DNA from: a virus
Virus record (IMG/VR): IMGVR_UViG_3300033144_003633
Coordinates: 1-32,752 of that record
Direction: 5' to 3' (one strand)
DNA length: 32,752 nucleotides
Shown: piece by piece, positions 1 through 5,568 of the stretch
How the letters are laid out: the number at the start of each line of letters is the position of its first letter
Numbering within the stretch: position 1 is the first letter of the stretch
Notes under the pieces: model-generated
What the model was told of the DNA's origin: nothing
Database searches by the model: none
Seen by the model: only the letters and a program-made list of their open reading frames with translations
Translations under genes and position numbers: made by a program

Positions 1-101
1 ATGGGTTGGCTCCCAAAAGAAACATACTTACAATAGAGAGAGATTTGAGGTCCCTCCCTAACTGGCAATCCAGTGTAGGCACTTTTCATCATAACCGTCA
101 T
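1..101 (-). CDS. Partial small leftward ORF, unknown
   Basis: An open frame without stops runs leftward from ATG at 99-101 (in-frame ATGs also at 90-92 and 87-89) and leaves the window at position 1 after 33 codons. It starts MTVMMKSAYTGLPVREG and resembles nothing I recognise. It would continue the series of small leftward genes. With only 33 codons visible the open frame could be chance. Confidence 0.3.
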   Translation of the reverse strand, partial: MTVMMKSAYTGLPVREGPQISLYCKYVSFGSQP

Positions 102-603
102 TAGTCTTGCTCTTGTTTTTACATTTGTTGTAGTAATGTAAATTACTAGTTTTAAATGAGACTCTTACTCCAGGTAGTGCTAATGAGAAGGTTCCGTTCC
201 TTTTGAGAACAAAATACCTCACTACCCAGTATAGATTACTAGTCTATGTTGTTTTCAGATACTGTTACCGCACCTGTCACAATGATTAAAACATTATAGG
301 GTTAGTGACCCTAATTGCATTTTAACCTGTAGATTTTCCTGTTGTGGTTTCCCACTCAATACCAGAGTCTACCTGGCATTATCTCTCAAGGATTACCCCA
401 TTGAAATAGTATTCTACTCGCTTACATAGATTGGTATAAATACCAACGCTCTCCCCAAAGGATTACTTTTCTCTGTTACCAGAGTTATCTTAATGACCAT
501 AAGCAGCCATTTACACAAAATTTGGTGACCAGTCAAGCTGGTTTTATCCCTATTACCGTGAGTATTTCAACTCTAAAGGTAATTGTGTATTAATAGGGTT
601 AGG

Positions 604-630
604 TAAAGGAGGACATAATATCCTCCTTTA
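604..630 (-). promoter_or_regulatory. Hairpin pairing an SD-like sequence with its complement
   Basis: A perfect 10-bp stem (604-613 with 621-630) has a 7-nt loop. Read leftward it carries AAAGGAGGA, a textbook Shine-Dalgarno, on one arm, an ATG in the loop and TCCTCCTTT on the other arm. The ATG opens only a 5-codon frame. No U-run follows on either strand, so it is not a classical terminator. The function is unknown. Confidence 0.35.
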
Positions 631-750
631 AAATCGTGCATCTGCAAGCGTCTGACCGTATGTTTACTACAACATCTCTTACACTCTTACATCACAGTAT
701 ACTATGAAGCAAGAGATGAGGTTTTCGCTAGTTCCGCTGAATTTCCTCTC

Positions 751-789
751 TTACAATAGTCCTATGTAGTAAAAATAGGACTATTGTAA
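751..789 (-). terminator. Long 3' hairpin of the 234-aa gene
   Basis: A perfect 15-bp inverted repeat (751-765 and 775-789, 9-nt loop) starts 18 nt past the stop of the leftward gene at 807-1511. No U-tract follows on the minus strand, so it may be a processing or stabilising hairpin, or a terminator of a non-canonical kind. Confidence 0.5.
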
Positions 790-806
790 TATGAAAGGCA
801 GTACTA

Positions 807-1511
807 CTATTCTTGCAACTCTGGAGTTTTTTCTGGTAATAACTCCCAACAAAATCCACAAATAGAAGTGGTATCGTCTATATATTCAGAATTTTTAGAT
901 TGTCTTACCCACACTCCTGTACCTGTGTCTGATAACTCCATATCAAACTCAGTAAGTATATTCCTTTGTTGCTCATACAGGTCTTTCATTGTTACTGGCC
1001 CTTGAATTTCCTCGGGACTTGCCTCTGTTGCACTCAACCACGATTCTACAGAACATCTACCCTCTTTTACAAAAAATTTCCTAAGAGCTATCCCTAGATA
1101 AGCATCTTTTTGCTGTTCCACTGGTAAAGTCGTTCTTCTGTATTCTCCTCCCTTGCCATCATAATTAACATCTGTTGGCAGTACATCATTTGGATACCAA
1201 TACATACCAGAACTTTCATACATATACTCAAATACAACTGGCTCTGTGTTCATAGCCTCATAAGATTTGAATTTACAAATCATCTTTCCAACAACATATT
1301 GAGCATTTCTAACTATATGATTACTAGTATGTGGATTAGATATTGCATATTCTGGAAGCTCTGGTATCTCTAATATTCCTAATAAAGCTTGAGTAGCAAG
1401 TTCCGGATTTGAATGAGATTTCACAATCATCATTAAATTTTCTACATTTTCTTTGCCGTATTTACTTTCAAGAGCCACGGCAATAATGGGCTCTACATTT
1501 TCTGGATTCAT
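807..1511 (-). CDS. Hypothetical 234-aa acidic protein with C-terminal CxxC
   Basis: I do not recognise this protein. It is soluble-looking, with no signal peptide or membrane segment, and its first ~60 residues are helical and leucine-rich. The middle is Tyr/Trp-rich (YESSGMYWYPND around residue 98-109), and the C-terminus carries a single CGFCWE motif that could bind a metal only with a partner. The ATG at 1509-1511 follows an AT-only leader, as for other leftward genes here. It is separated from the upstream lipoprotein gene by a hairpin at 1552-1577 and ends before a 15-bp hairpin, so it may be a single-gene transcript. The function is not inferred. Confidence 0.7.
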   Translation of the reverse strand: MNPENVEPIIAVALESKYGKENVENLMMIVKSHSNPELATQALLGILEIPELPEYAISNPHTSNHIVRNAQYVVGKMICKFKSYEAMNTEPVVFEYMYESSGMYWYPNDVLPTDVNYDGKGGEYRRTTLPVEQQKDAYLGIALRKFFVKEGRCSVESWLSATEASPEEIQGPVTMKDLYEQQRNILTEFDMELSDTGTGVWVRQSKNSEYIDDTTSICGFCWELLPEKTPELQE

Positions 1512-1551
1512 AATTATCAGTTTAATTAATTTAATTTAATTGATTAAAAGA

Positions 1552-1577
1552 ACATAGAACTCATAAGAGTCCTATGT
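1552..1577 (-). terminator. Intrinsic terminator, leftward operon
   Basis: An 11-bp stem with one mismatch (1552-1562 and 1567-1577) has a 4-nt loop. Read leftward it is followed by TTCTTTTAATC. It lies in the gap between the lipoprotein gene (1619-1867) and the 234-aa gene (807-1511), where the transcript starting near 3,300 would be expected to end. Confidence 0.55.
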
Positions 1578-1618
1578 CCTGGGTGCGTTTTCTGTTACGA
1601 GGTCTTTGTGCACCAACC

Positions 1619-1867
1619 CTATCTAACCAAATGGTCAGAAATATTGTAAATATAGGTACTACCTAATGTACTATCTATCCTACCCTCTTGAATATCCCAC
1701 TCTATCCATTCTACCATATCCTCCATTGTATTCTTTGTTTCTCTACAATTAGAGAAATAACAAGAAGTTTCAGATGTAGAAATACAGGAAGTTAGGAATA
1801 CTACCATAGCAACTAGTACAAGAAAATAACACACTACTATCTGGATTACAGAAGCTCTTGTTCTCAT
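1619..1867 (-). CDS. Small lipoprotein, 82 aa
   Basis: The N-terminus is a type II signal peptide: basic start (MRTR), a hydrophobic core at about residues 7-25 and a lipobox LTSC with the lipidated cysteine at residue 28. The mature part is short and acidic, with Cys at about 36 and 41. The start ATG overlaps the stop of the upstream 52-aa gene by 4 nt (ATGA), which suggests translational coupling. A phage-encoded lipoprotein expressed with small host-takeover genes could modify the cell envelope, for example in superinfection exclusion. That role is a guess from location and lipidation only. Confidence 0.65.
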   Translation of the reverse strand: MRTRASVIQIVVCYFLVLVAMVVFLTSCISTSETSCYFSNCRETKNTMEDMVEWIEWDIQEGRIDSTLGSTYIYNISDHLVR

Positions 1868-2022
1868 AGTGTCATCTCTTTTAGCTCCTCTAACCTATCA
1901 GTAGCTTGTTTATCATTCTTGAACATTAGGGTTTTAGTAGAATGACTTTTACGATTTAAATGTTTCTCAATCTTTCTAATCTTTCTACCCAGACCTATTT
2001 TTGTAAACTTTGTTTGTCTCAT
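1864..2022 (-). CDS. Basic 52-aa protein
   Basis: This short gene was read from the minus strand: ATG at 2020-2022, stop at 1864-1866. The product begins MRQTKFTKIGLGRKIRKIEK, is rich in Lys/Arg and predicted helical. It sits 15 nt after the two-CxxC gene and overlaps the next start by 4 nt, the packing expected of a real operon gene. A nucleic-acid-binding role would fit its charge, but no family is recognised. Confidence 0.6.
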   Translation of the reverse strand: MRQTKFTKIGLGRKIRKIEKHLNRKSHSTKTLMFKNDKQATDRLEELKEMTL

Positions 2023-2037
2023 ATTTTAAAAGTTTAA

Positions 2038-2211
2038 TTAGTTAAGGTTAATGTTAAATTTAGGATTTTCAGAATCCTTTTTAATTTTCTTGAGAGAACA
2101 GTCAAGACACATAAGCTCTTTTATACTACGCTGTTCTTGTACCATTTTATTGGCTCTATATTCAATAGCATTAAGTTGTTCTCCACAAGTATCACATACA
2201 GGATGTTCCAT
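2038..2211 (-). CDS. 57-aa protein with two CxxC pairs (zinc-ribbon-like)
   Basis: The ATG is at 2209-2211 and the stop at 2038-2040. Cysteines at residues 6, 9, 35 and 38 form two CxxC pairs 25 residues apart, the spacing of a treble-clef or zinc-ribbon knuckle. The sequence begins MEHPVCDTCGEQLNAIEYRA. Small phage zinc-ribbon proteins often bind nucleic acid or host enzymes, but which applies here cannot be said. It lies between the 85-aa gene (32-nt gap) and the 52-aa gene (15-nt gap) in the leftward operon. Confidence 0.65.
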   Translation of the reverse strand: MEHPVCDTCGEQLNAIEYRANKMVQEQRSIKELMCLDCSLKKIKKDSENPKFNINLN

Positions 2212-2243
2212 AATAAGTTATCAGTTAAGGCGGAGAGAGAGGA

Positions 2244-2501
2244 TTATTTACCTCTCTTTCCTTTGTTAATGTTTGACAGTCCTAATTCTCTATTAAGCCG
2301 TCGGTTTTCTTTAGAAGCTAACCTCTTTGGTGATACAAACAGTTTAGATATTACCATATGTACATTAGTATCCCAAAATCCATAACTATGATAGAGATGA
2401 AATTTACGATTCTTATGTAATTTGATAATATGACCTGCTCGTTCATAAAGATGTTGAGAGATATCTCTCATAGCCATATGTTCTGCTGAAATTGTTCCCA
2501 T
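2244..2501 (-). CDS. Hypothetical basic 85-aa protein
   Basis: A leftward ORF with ATG at 2499-2501 and TAA at 2244-2246. The product is basic and His/Lys/Arg-rich, with a central aromatic stretch (HLYHSYGFWDTNVHMV at about residues 35-50) and a strongly basic C-terminus ending in KGKRGK. No membrane segment is seen. It lies 30 nt after the 42-aa gene in the same direction. The composition suggests nucleic-acid binding, but I recognise no family. Confidence 0.6.
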   Translation of the reverse strand: MGTISAEHMAMRDISQHLYERAGHIIKLHKNRKFHLYHSYGFWDTNVHMVISKLFVSPKRLASKENRRLNRELGLSNINKGKRGK

Positions 2502-2531
2502 CGTATTTGTTTTTGATGTTAAAGATTCAGG

Positions 2532-2660
2532 TTAATAAAGAGGTATGACTAAATGGGTAGGTGTTCGGGTTTTATCCCTATTATTCCTAATTACGTGAAG
2601 TACCGCACTAAGACCGCAGTCTTGATGAACAGTAGATTCACAACCATTTGTCCGTACCAT
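2532..2660 (-). CDS. 42-aa protein, unknown
   Basis: This short gene was read directly from the minus strand: ATG at 2658-2660, stop at 2532-2534. The product begins MVRTNGCESTVHQDCGLSAV and is soluble-looking with two cysteines. Its start lies 9 nt past the stop of the 191-aa gene, so the two are probably co-transcribed. A small inverted repeat (2610-2614 with 2619-2623) lies inside it. Operon position is the main support. Confidence 0.5.
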   Translation of the reverse strand: MVRTNGCESTVHQDCGLSAVLHVIRNNRDKTRTPTHLVIPLY

Positions 2661-2669
2661 AAGTTAAAA

Positions 2670-3245
2670 TTAAAATGGAAAATCCATTTCCTCAAGTGGT
2701 TTAGCACTTAAGACATCATAAATAGTTTCCTTGGTGCTTTTTGTCAAGGGTTCACTATTTTTAGCAGGAGGCTTACACTCTTGAATTACTTTGTAAGCTT
2801 GTTGTCTTGCCTCCGTTGCTAATTTAATAACAAGTCCCTCGGGAAGAGGTTCCTCACTATTACGCAGTTCATACCCAAATTTAGATTCATATCTATCTCT
2901 TGGGTATTTTGCCTCTCTTACAAAACCCTTGAAAGAATACTGTACAAAATGTGCAGTATCATAGTGGAAATCTTTCGCTGTAGATTTTGCCTTGTTAACA
3001 ATTTGCTCCTTGTAATAGTACTTATTCCACTCTATGTACAAGTAGTTATCATCCCCTCTTGCTGGTAATTCCTCTGTTTTATAAATGAAATCAGTATGTA
3101 AACTGATAGTAGGAAGTGCCTTTTCTGCAATTAGTTTGCAAGCAGGGTTATTTGAAAAGTATTTAGGTAATTTGATTTTGAAACTGGTCTGATTTAATTG
3201 GAAAGTAGGCTGACCAAGACCTACTCCTTTAACATAATGTCTCAT
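2670..3245 (-). CDS. 191-aa protein with SSB-like acidic C-terminal tip
   Basis: First gene of the leftward operon, with ATG at 3243-3245 about 60 nt from the promoter at 3308-3339. The protein is a basic/aromatic mixture with no signal peptide. Its last residues, LEEMDFPF, closely resemble the acidic-aromatic tip of bacterial single-stranded-DNA-binding proteins (known consensus ending DDDIPF) that recruits repair and replication enzymes. The body does not show an obvious SSB sequence, so this is either a divergent phage ssDNA-binding protein or one that copies the tip to contact host SSB partners. The tip is seen directly; the role is inference. Confidence 0.65.
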   Translation of the reverse strand: MRHYVKGVGLGQPTFQLNQTSFKIKLPKYFSNNPACKLIAEKALPTISLHTDFIYKTEELPARGDDNYLYIEWNKYYYKEQIVNKAKSTAKDFHYDTAHFVQYSFKGFVREAKYPRDRYESKFGYELRNSEEPLPEGLVIKLATEARQQAYKVIQECKPPAKNSEPLTKSTKETIYDVLSAKPLEEMDFPF

Positions 3246-3307
3246 AATATGTAGTTTTAGGTGTTAATTACTATCAGTTGGTTACTACCTCTTTTAGCTA
3301 TATATTA

Positions 3308-3339
3308 CAAATATAGGATAAAAAGGTAATGTTGGAAAA
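3308..3339 (-). promoter_or_regulatory. Bacteroidota-type promoter for the leftward operon
   Basis: Read leftward, TATATTTG (3315 to 3308) is an exact match to the known Bacteroidota -7 box TAnnTTTG. Twenty nt upstream lies TTTT (3339 to 3336), close to the -33 box TTTG. It lies 63 nt upstream of the 191-aa gene start. The sequence between the boxes (AACATTACCTT) resembles part of the repeated leftward motif found further right. Confidence 0.6.
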
Positions 3340-3453
3340 TAATGGTGTAAGTAGGGTGGGTTTGTTAGGACACAAGGAAGTTCCCAAAGGTGATTTAGAA
3401 AAGGGATTTAAATACCTATCTACGGAAACTACTCTAACTACCTCAACTACTTG

Positions 3454-3500
3454 TACTACCCATAGCCCCCCTCCAGAGAGGAGAGGAAGCTGTGGTAGTA
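3454..3500 (-). terminator. TACTACC/GGTAGTA hairpin after the 138-aa gene
   Basis: A 7-bp inverted repeat (3454-3460 with 3494-3500) encloses a smaller CTCC/GGAG pair. It lies 14 nt past the stop of the leftward gene at 3515. It shares the CTACC/GGTAG stem with the hairpins at 4393-4429 and 4867-4897. No U-run follows, so the terminator role is inferred from position. Confidence 0.4.
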
Positions 3501-3514
3501 AATTGGAGTTCTAA

Positions 3515-3931
3515 CTACTCTGCTGGTTTATCAGAGTAGAAGAGTGCCACTTTGGACTGTGCTATGAGGTCAAGCTGTGCTTTGCTCAAGCCTTTTGCAG
3601 TATGGAACTCCAGTTTTTTAACATCAAAACTTTGCACCTGATTGCCGTTAGCATCCGTGTAGTTATTGGGTGCTATGGTCAAGGTAGCATCTGCAACGCC
3701 ACTAATAAATTCAGGGGCATTTTTGATGTTATCTGCAAAGGTGTAATAAGTTTCCCCAGTACCCTGCAGGATAAAAGCTCTACGAACAGTCTTTTTTCCC
3801 GCTTTGGAAGTATATTCCTTCGGTTCTCCCAAATGGGAAACTTTTACACTTGCAGTCGTGTATTCATTTTTTTCGTCGTGGGCACGTCCAGTACCCTCCA
3901 ACATTGACAATATGTTCTTTGTTTCAGTCAT
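3515..3931 (-). CDS. Hypothetical 138-aa protein, possibly OB-fold-like
   Basis: A leftward ORF with ATG at 3929-3931. After ~25 polar residues comes a run of alternating beta-type segments (SVKVSHLGEP, KKTVRRAFILQGTG, ATLTIAPNNYTD, QSFDVKKLEFHTAKG), then a C-terminal helix. The pattern of five or so strands in about 90 residues would suit an OB-fold or similar small barrel, as in phage ssDNA-binding proteins, but no signature is decisive. A copy of the repeated promoter-like motif lies 56 nt upstream (3987-4009) with a 10-bp hairpin between, and a hairpin follows the stop. Function unknown. Confidence 0.65.
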   Translation of the reverse strand: MTETKNILSMLEGTGRAHDEKNEYTTASVKVSHLGEPKEYTSKAGKKTVRRAFILQGTGETYYTFADNIKNAPEFISGVADATLTIAPNNYTDANGNQVQSFDVKKLEFHTAKGLSKAQLDLIAQSKVALFYSDKPAE

Positions 3932-3965
3932 ATCAGTTGTTTTAAATTAGAAAAAAATTAATTAA

Positions 3966-3987
3966 GCGATAGTATTTATACTATCGC
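3966..3987 (-). terminator. 10-bp hairpin between motif and the 138-aa gene
   Basis: A perfect inverted repeat (3966-3975 with 3978-3987, effectively a 9-bp stem with a 4-nt loop) is followed leftward by TTAATTAATTTTTTTC. It has the form of an intrinsic terminator but lies between the motif copy and the next gene, so it could end a transcript from further right or act as a leader attenuator. Confidence 0.45.
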
Positions 3988-4009
3988 AAGATTTAATGAA
4001 GGTCCGTTA
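3987..4009 (-). promoter_or_regulatory. Leftward repeat motif, copy 1 (of 7)
   Basis: Minus-strand sequence TAACGGACCTTCATTAAAT followed by CTTG. It matches the family core ACCTTCATTA and lies upstream of the 138-aa gene. It is probably a phage-specific promoter or operator; see findings. Confidence 0.55.
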
Positions 4010-4091
4010 TGGGGGCAATCCCTTTTCTTTTCTCCTTCCTTCTTTCTTTTCCCAAACCCTTCTTTTTCTTTTTCCTTTTATCATTTTTCAT
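3993..4091 (-). CDS. Possible 32-aa Lys/Arg-rich peptide in a polypurine tract
   Basis: Read leftward, ATG at 4089-4091 opens a 32-codon frame that ends at a TAA inside motif copy 1. About half the residues are Lys or Arg (MKNDKRKKKKKGLGKERRKE for the first 20). The coding strand is almost pure purine over 4019-4078. A low-complexity tract can give such a frame by chance, so this is a weak call. If real, it would be a nucleic-acid-binding peptide. Confidence 0.25.
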   Translation of the reverse strand: MKNDKRKKKKKGLGKERRKEKRKGIAPITDLH

Positions 4092-4166
4092 TTACTCAAT
4101 GTGAATGAAAAATGAATAGGAAACCCCCGTTTTCCTTTTTGCGTTTATAGGGATGCTCCCCCATAA
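4007..4166. repeat. Inverted repeat flanking a polypyrimidine tract
   Basis: The left arm 4007-4022 (TTATGGGGGCAATCCC) and right arm 4150-4166 (GGGATGCTCCCCCATAA) are complementary apart from a small bulge. They enclose ~127 nt that is almost all pyrimidine on the plus strand over 4019-4078. The same TTATGGGGG string recurs at 4363-4371 right after motif copy 2. This may be a structured leftward RNA. Confidence 0.45.
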
Positions 4167-4195
4167 AAAAACGTCAGAAAGGATTTTGCCAAATC

Positions 4196-4327
4196 CTAGG
4201 GCATTAACGTTCTTTTTACACAAAAAAGAATACGGCTGGTAGATAAAAGACCTGAAACCTTTAACATTTGTGTTAATGGCAGAGCGTAAAATCTCCCGTA
4301 GGAAATCAATACTCTTTCAGGTGCCAT
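4196..4327 (-). CDS. Possible 43-aa protein
   Basis: ATG at 4325-4327 opens a 43-codon leftward frame ending at 4196-4198, 14 nt downstream of motif copy 2, a layout like neighbouring units. The product begins MAPERVLISYGRFYALPLTQ and is not recognisable. The stretch also contains four small hairpins (4180-4197, 4210-4230, 4261-4276, 4328-4343), so it may equally be a structured non-coding RNA. Confidence 0.3.
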   Translation of the reverse strand: MAPERVLISYGRFYALPLTQMLKVSGLLSTSRILFCVKRTLMP

Positions 4328-4340
4328 TGGACCTATTGGT

Positions 4341-4365
4341 CCATAATTTAATGAAGGTTATGTTA
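4341..4365 (-). promoter_or_regulatory. Leftward repeat motif, copy 2
   Basis: Minus-strand TAACATAACCTTCATTAAAT followed by TATGG, sharing the family core. No strong ORF follows within 250 nt (only the weak 4196-4327 frame), so it may drive an RNA. Confidence 0.55.
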
Positions 4366-4392
4366 TGGGGGAGGAAATTCTTAAATCAATCT

Positions 4393-4429
4393 TAGTATGT
4401 CCCATACTACCCCCTTAATTAGGAGGTAG
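4393..4429 (-). terminator. Tandem hairpin after the 121-aa gene
   Basis: Two overlapping stems lie just past the stop at 4446: TAGTATG/CATACTA (4393-4399 with 4403-4409) and CTACCCCCT/AGGAGGTAG (4407-4415 with 4421-4429, one mismatch). The same arrangement recurs at 4867-4897. It is probably a 3'-end element of leftward transcripts. Confidence 0.5.
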
Positions 4430-4445
4430 CAGGGCATTACTTATA

Positions 4446-4811
4446 TCACGTCTTACCATCTTTATGCATAGCTTCACATAACTCATCTAACTCATTTCCA
4501 TCCCTATCACATTGTGTATTTACATTCCCATACTCAATAATAGCATCAACGGTTTTGTGAAAAGCACTTTCATCGTCAAGAAGCTTTATATACTTTTCCA
4601 TATTATTTCCTACTTGGGTTCTATCCGCAATATAAAAAGCAGTCAATTTGTTAACAAAATTCTTGACGATGTCTTCTATACCTGCCCCTGCAAGATTATG
4701 TGCTAATCGTTGTAAGGTAACAAGGTCAATGATAGCTGTTTCCCTATCTTCAGGAATATCTTTTACAAGATTGATGGGTTCCTGTACTCCATTTTCATTT
4801 ATATTGTCCAT
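4446..4811 (-). CDS. Hypothetical 121-aa acidic helical protein
   Basis: A leftward ORF with ATG at 4809-4811, 26 nt from motif copy 3. The product is acidic and mostly helical, without membrane segments. Residues ~25-65 look like a pair of amphipathic helices (TAIIDLVTLQRLAHNLAGAG then DIVKNFVNKLTAFYI). The C-terminal third contains two cysteines in polar sequence. The leader (AACCCTTTAAATTAATAATT before the ATG) resembles those of the 60-aa and 84-aa genes. No family is recognised. Confidence 0.65.
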   Translation of the reverse strand: MDNINENGVQEPINLVKDIPEDRETAIIDLVTLQRLAHNLAGAGIEDIVKNFVNKLTAFYIADRTQVGNNMEKYIKLLDDESAFHKTVDAIIEYGNVNTQCDRDGNELDELCEAMHKDGKT

Positions 4812-4837
4812 AATTATTAATTTAAAGGGTTAATATT

Positions 4838-4862
4838 CCAAACCTAATGAAGGTTAATGTTA
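4838..4862 (-). promoter_or_regulatory. Leftward repeat motif, copy 3
   Basis: Minus-strand TAACATTAACCTTCATTAGG followed by TTTGG. Here the right end, TAGGTTTG, is an exact Bacteroidota -7 box (TAnnTTTG). It lies directly upstream of the 121-aa gene. Confidence 0.6.
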
Positions 4863-4866
4863 TTAG

Positions 4867-4897
4867 AGTATGTACCATACTACCCCTGCAGAGGTAG
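4867..4897 (-). terminator. Tandem hairpin, second copy
   Basis: AGTATG/CATACT (4867-4872 with 4876-4881) overlaps CTACC/GGTAG (4880-4884 with 4893-4897). It is similar in sequence and order to 4393-4429 and lies between the leftward 60-aa gene and motif copy 3, where a transcript end is expected. Confidence 0.5.
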
Positions 4898-4976
4898 CAA
4901 GGTACAAACCCTTACTTTTAAAACCCAACCGCTGTCAACTGGAAGGGAGTCAATTAGTTTAAAAGTTTTGAATGCT

Positions 4977-5159
4977 TTATGGTTTAGAGTAACGGATTAC
5001 TATAAACCAGAAGACTATTGCCATAATAGTAACTATGCCTATTACTGGAAATACTGGATTAGTTCCAAAGATGGTTAAGTACAGTTCTACTGTAATAGAG
5101 ACCGTTATACATAATCCAATTACACTAAGAATTAGTTTAAAAACAAATGAATCTCTCAT
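4977..5159 (-). CDS. 60-aa membrane protein, two TM segments
   Basis: The frame is open back to an ATG at 5214-5216 (79 aa). I prefer the ATG at 5157-5159, because the sequence before it (AACCCTTTAATATTACTAATT) matches the leaders of the 121-aa and 84-aa genes. From that start the protein begins MRDSFVFKLILSVIG. It has two hydrophobic segments at about residues 7-30 and 35-56, joined by a short TNP-containing turn, and ends in basic RYSKP. This suits a small inner-membrane protein. Motif copy 4 lies upstream. The role may be in host-envelope takeover or superinfection immunity, by analogy only. Confidence 0.6.
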   Translation of the reverse strand: MRDSFVFKLILSVIGLCITVSITVELYLTIFGTNPVFPVIGIVTIMAIVFWFIVIRYSKP

Positions 5160-5282
5160 AATTAGTAATATTAAAGGGTTATATTCATAATGGTAAAAAA
5201 TAACAAAAGGATGCATATTTCAGCAGAGTTTCCCATCACGGCAGGCTCCTCCCCAGAATTAACTGTTAATGTTATTTAATTA

Positions 5283-5306
5283 CCAATTATTAATGATGGT
5301 CTGTTA
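5283..5306 (-). promoter_or_regulatory. Leftward repeat motif, copy 4
   Basis: Minus-strand TAACAGACCATCATTAATAA followed by TTGG. It lies upstream of the 60-aa membrane-protein gene. A small CTGTT/AACAG stem sits at its upstream edge (5301-5313). Confidence 0.6.
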
Positions 5307-5326
5307 AAAACAGATTGAGGTTAGGT

Positions 5327-5363
5327 ACCTAACTCCCTTAATAGTTCATTAAGGGAGATAGGT
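5327..5363 (-). terminator. 16-bp hairpin ending the 52-aa gene
   Basis: The stem 5327-5342 with 5348-5363 has one mismatch and a 5-nt loop. It overlaps the stop codon (5338-5340) of the leftward 52-aa gene and lies just before motif copy 4. It is a strong structure, but no U-run follows. Confidence 0.55.
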
Positions 5364-5496
5364 AGAAGTTAAGATATATTGCATAGCTCATTACTGCTAT
5401 GTAATATATTATAACTAGGGTTATAAAAATGTTATTTGTGAATAATGCCCAAAAGGCTTTAAAACTATGATAGGATATTTTTTCTAGTATATTCAT
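5338..5496 (-). CDS. 52-aa single-TM protein
   Basis: Read from the minus strand: ATG at 5494-5496, TAA at 5338-5340. The product begins MNILEKISYHSFKAFWALFT. It continues with a hydrophobic, aromatic segment at about residues 22-46 that would span the membrane, and ends in LSPLMNY. Motif copy 5 lies 29 nt upstream and a 16-bp hairpin covers the stop, so promoter, gene and terminator form a complete single-gene unit. A second stem with one G-T pair (5374-5387 with 5396-5409) lies inside the coding sequence. No family is recognised. Confidence 0.6.
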   Translation of the reverse strand: MNILEKISYHSFKAFWALFTNNIFITLVIIYYIAVMSYAIYLNFYLSPLMNY

Positions 5497-5524
5497 AATT
5501 GATAAAAATAAGTTTGGTTTATAT

Positions 5525-5547
5525 CCAATATTAGTGAAGGTCTGTTA
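5525..5547 (-). promoter_or_regulatory. Leftward repeat motif, copy 5
   Basis: Minus-strand TAACAGACCTTCACTAATA followed by TTGG. One core base differs (CACTA for CATTA). It lies 29 nt upstream of the 52-aa membrane-protein gene. Confidence 0.6.
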
Positions 5548-5568
5548 AAAACAGAAAGAAGAAGAAGA

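Larger units (their letters stand above)
102..806. other. Non-coding, hairpin-rich stretch
   Basis: No frame on either strand carries a convincing gene here; the longest minus-strand candidate I read is 28 codons (414-500). The stretch is dense in inverted repeats: 118-125 with 135-142, 173-179 with 220-226 (GGTAGTG/CACTACC), 431-437 with 440-446, 548-555 with 591-598, 604-613 with 621-630, 673-680 with 711-718, and 751-765 with 775-789. No tRNA T-arm pattern was seen. It may be a long 3' untranslated region of the leftward genes or a structured RNA. Confidence 0.5.

Noticed and set aside
120-127. Rightward TACATTTG (-7-like) at the left end
   Set aside because: No spaced -33 element and no rightward gene follows. 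It sits within an inverted repeat.
1-806. tRNA array in the hairpin-rich region
   Set aside because: Stems do not form cloverleaf order and no T-arm or anticodon-arm pattern was found on either strand.
2033-2056. Another apparent copy of the repeated motif (AAGGTTAATGTTA)
   Set aside because: It lacks the full core and lies within the end of the 57-aa two-CxxC gene.
2051-2385. Two overlapping rightward ORFs (72 and 82 codons)
   Set aside because: They lie opposite the packed leftward genes at 2038-2501, whose frames and overlaps are more convincing.
3329-3514. 61-codon rightward ORF
   Set aside because: It overlaps the leftward promoter and a terminal hairpin, with low-complexity Thr content. 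Direction is opposite to all neighbours.
3602-3907. 101-codon rightward ORF
   Set aside because: Antisense to the leftward 138-aa gene, which has the better leader, motif copy and hairpin.
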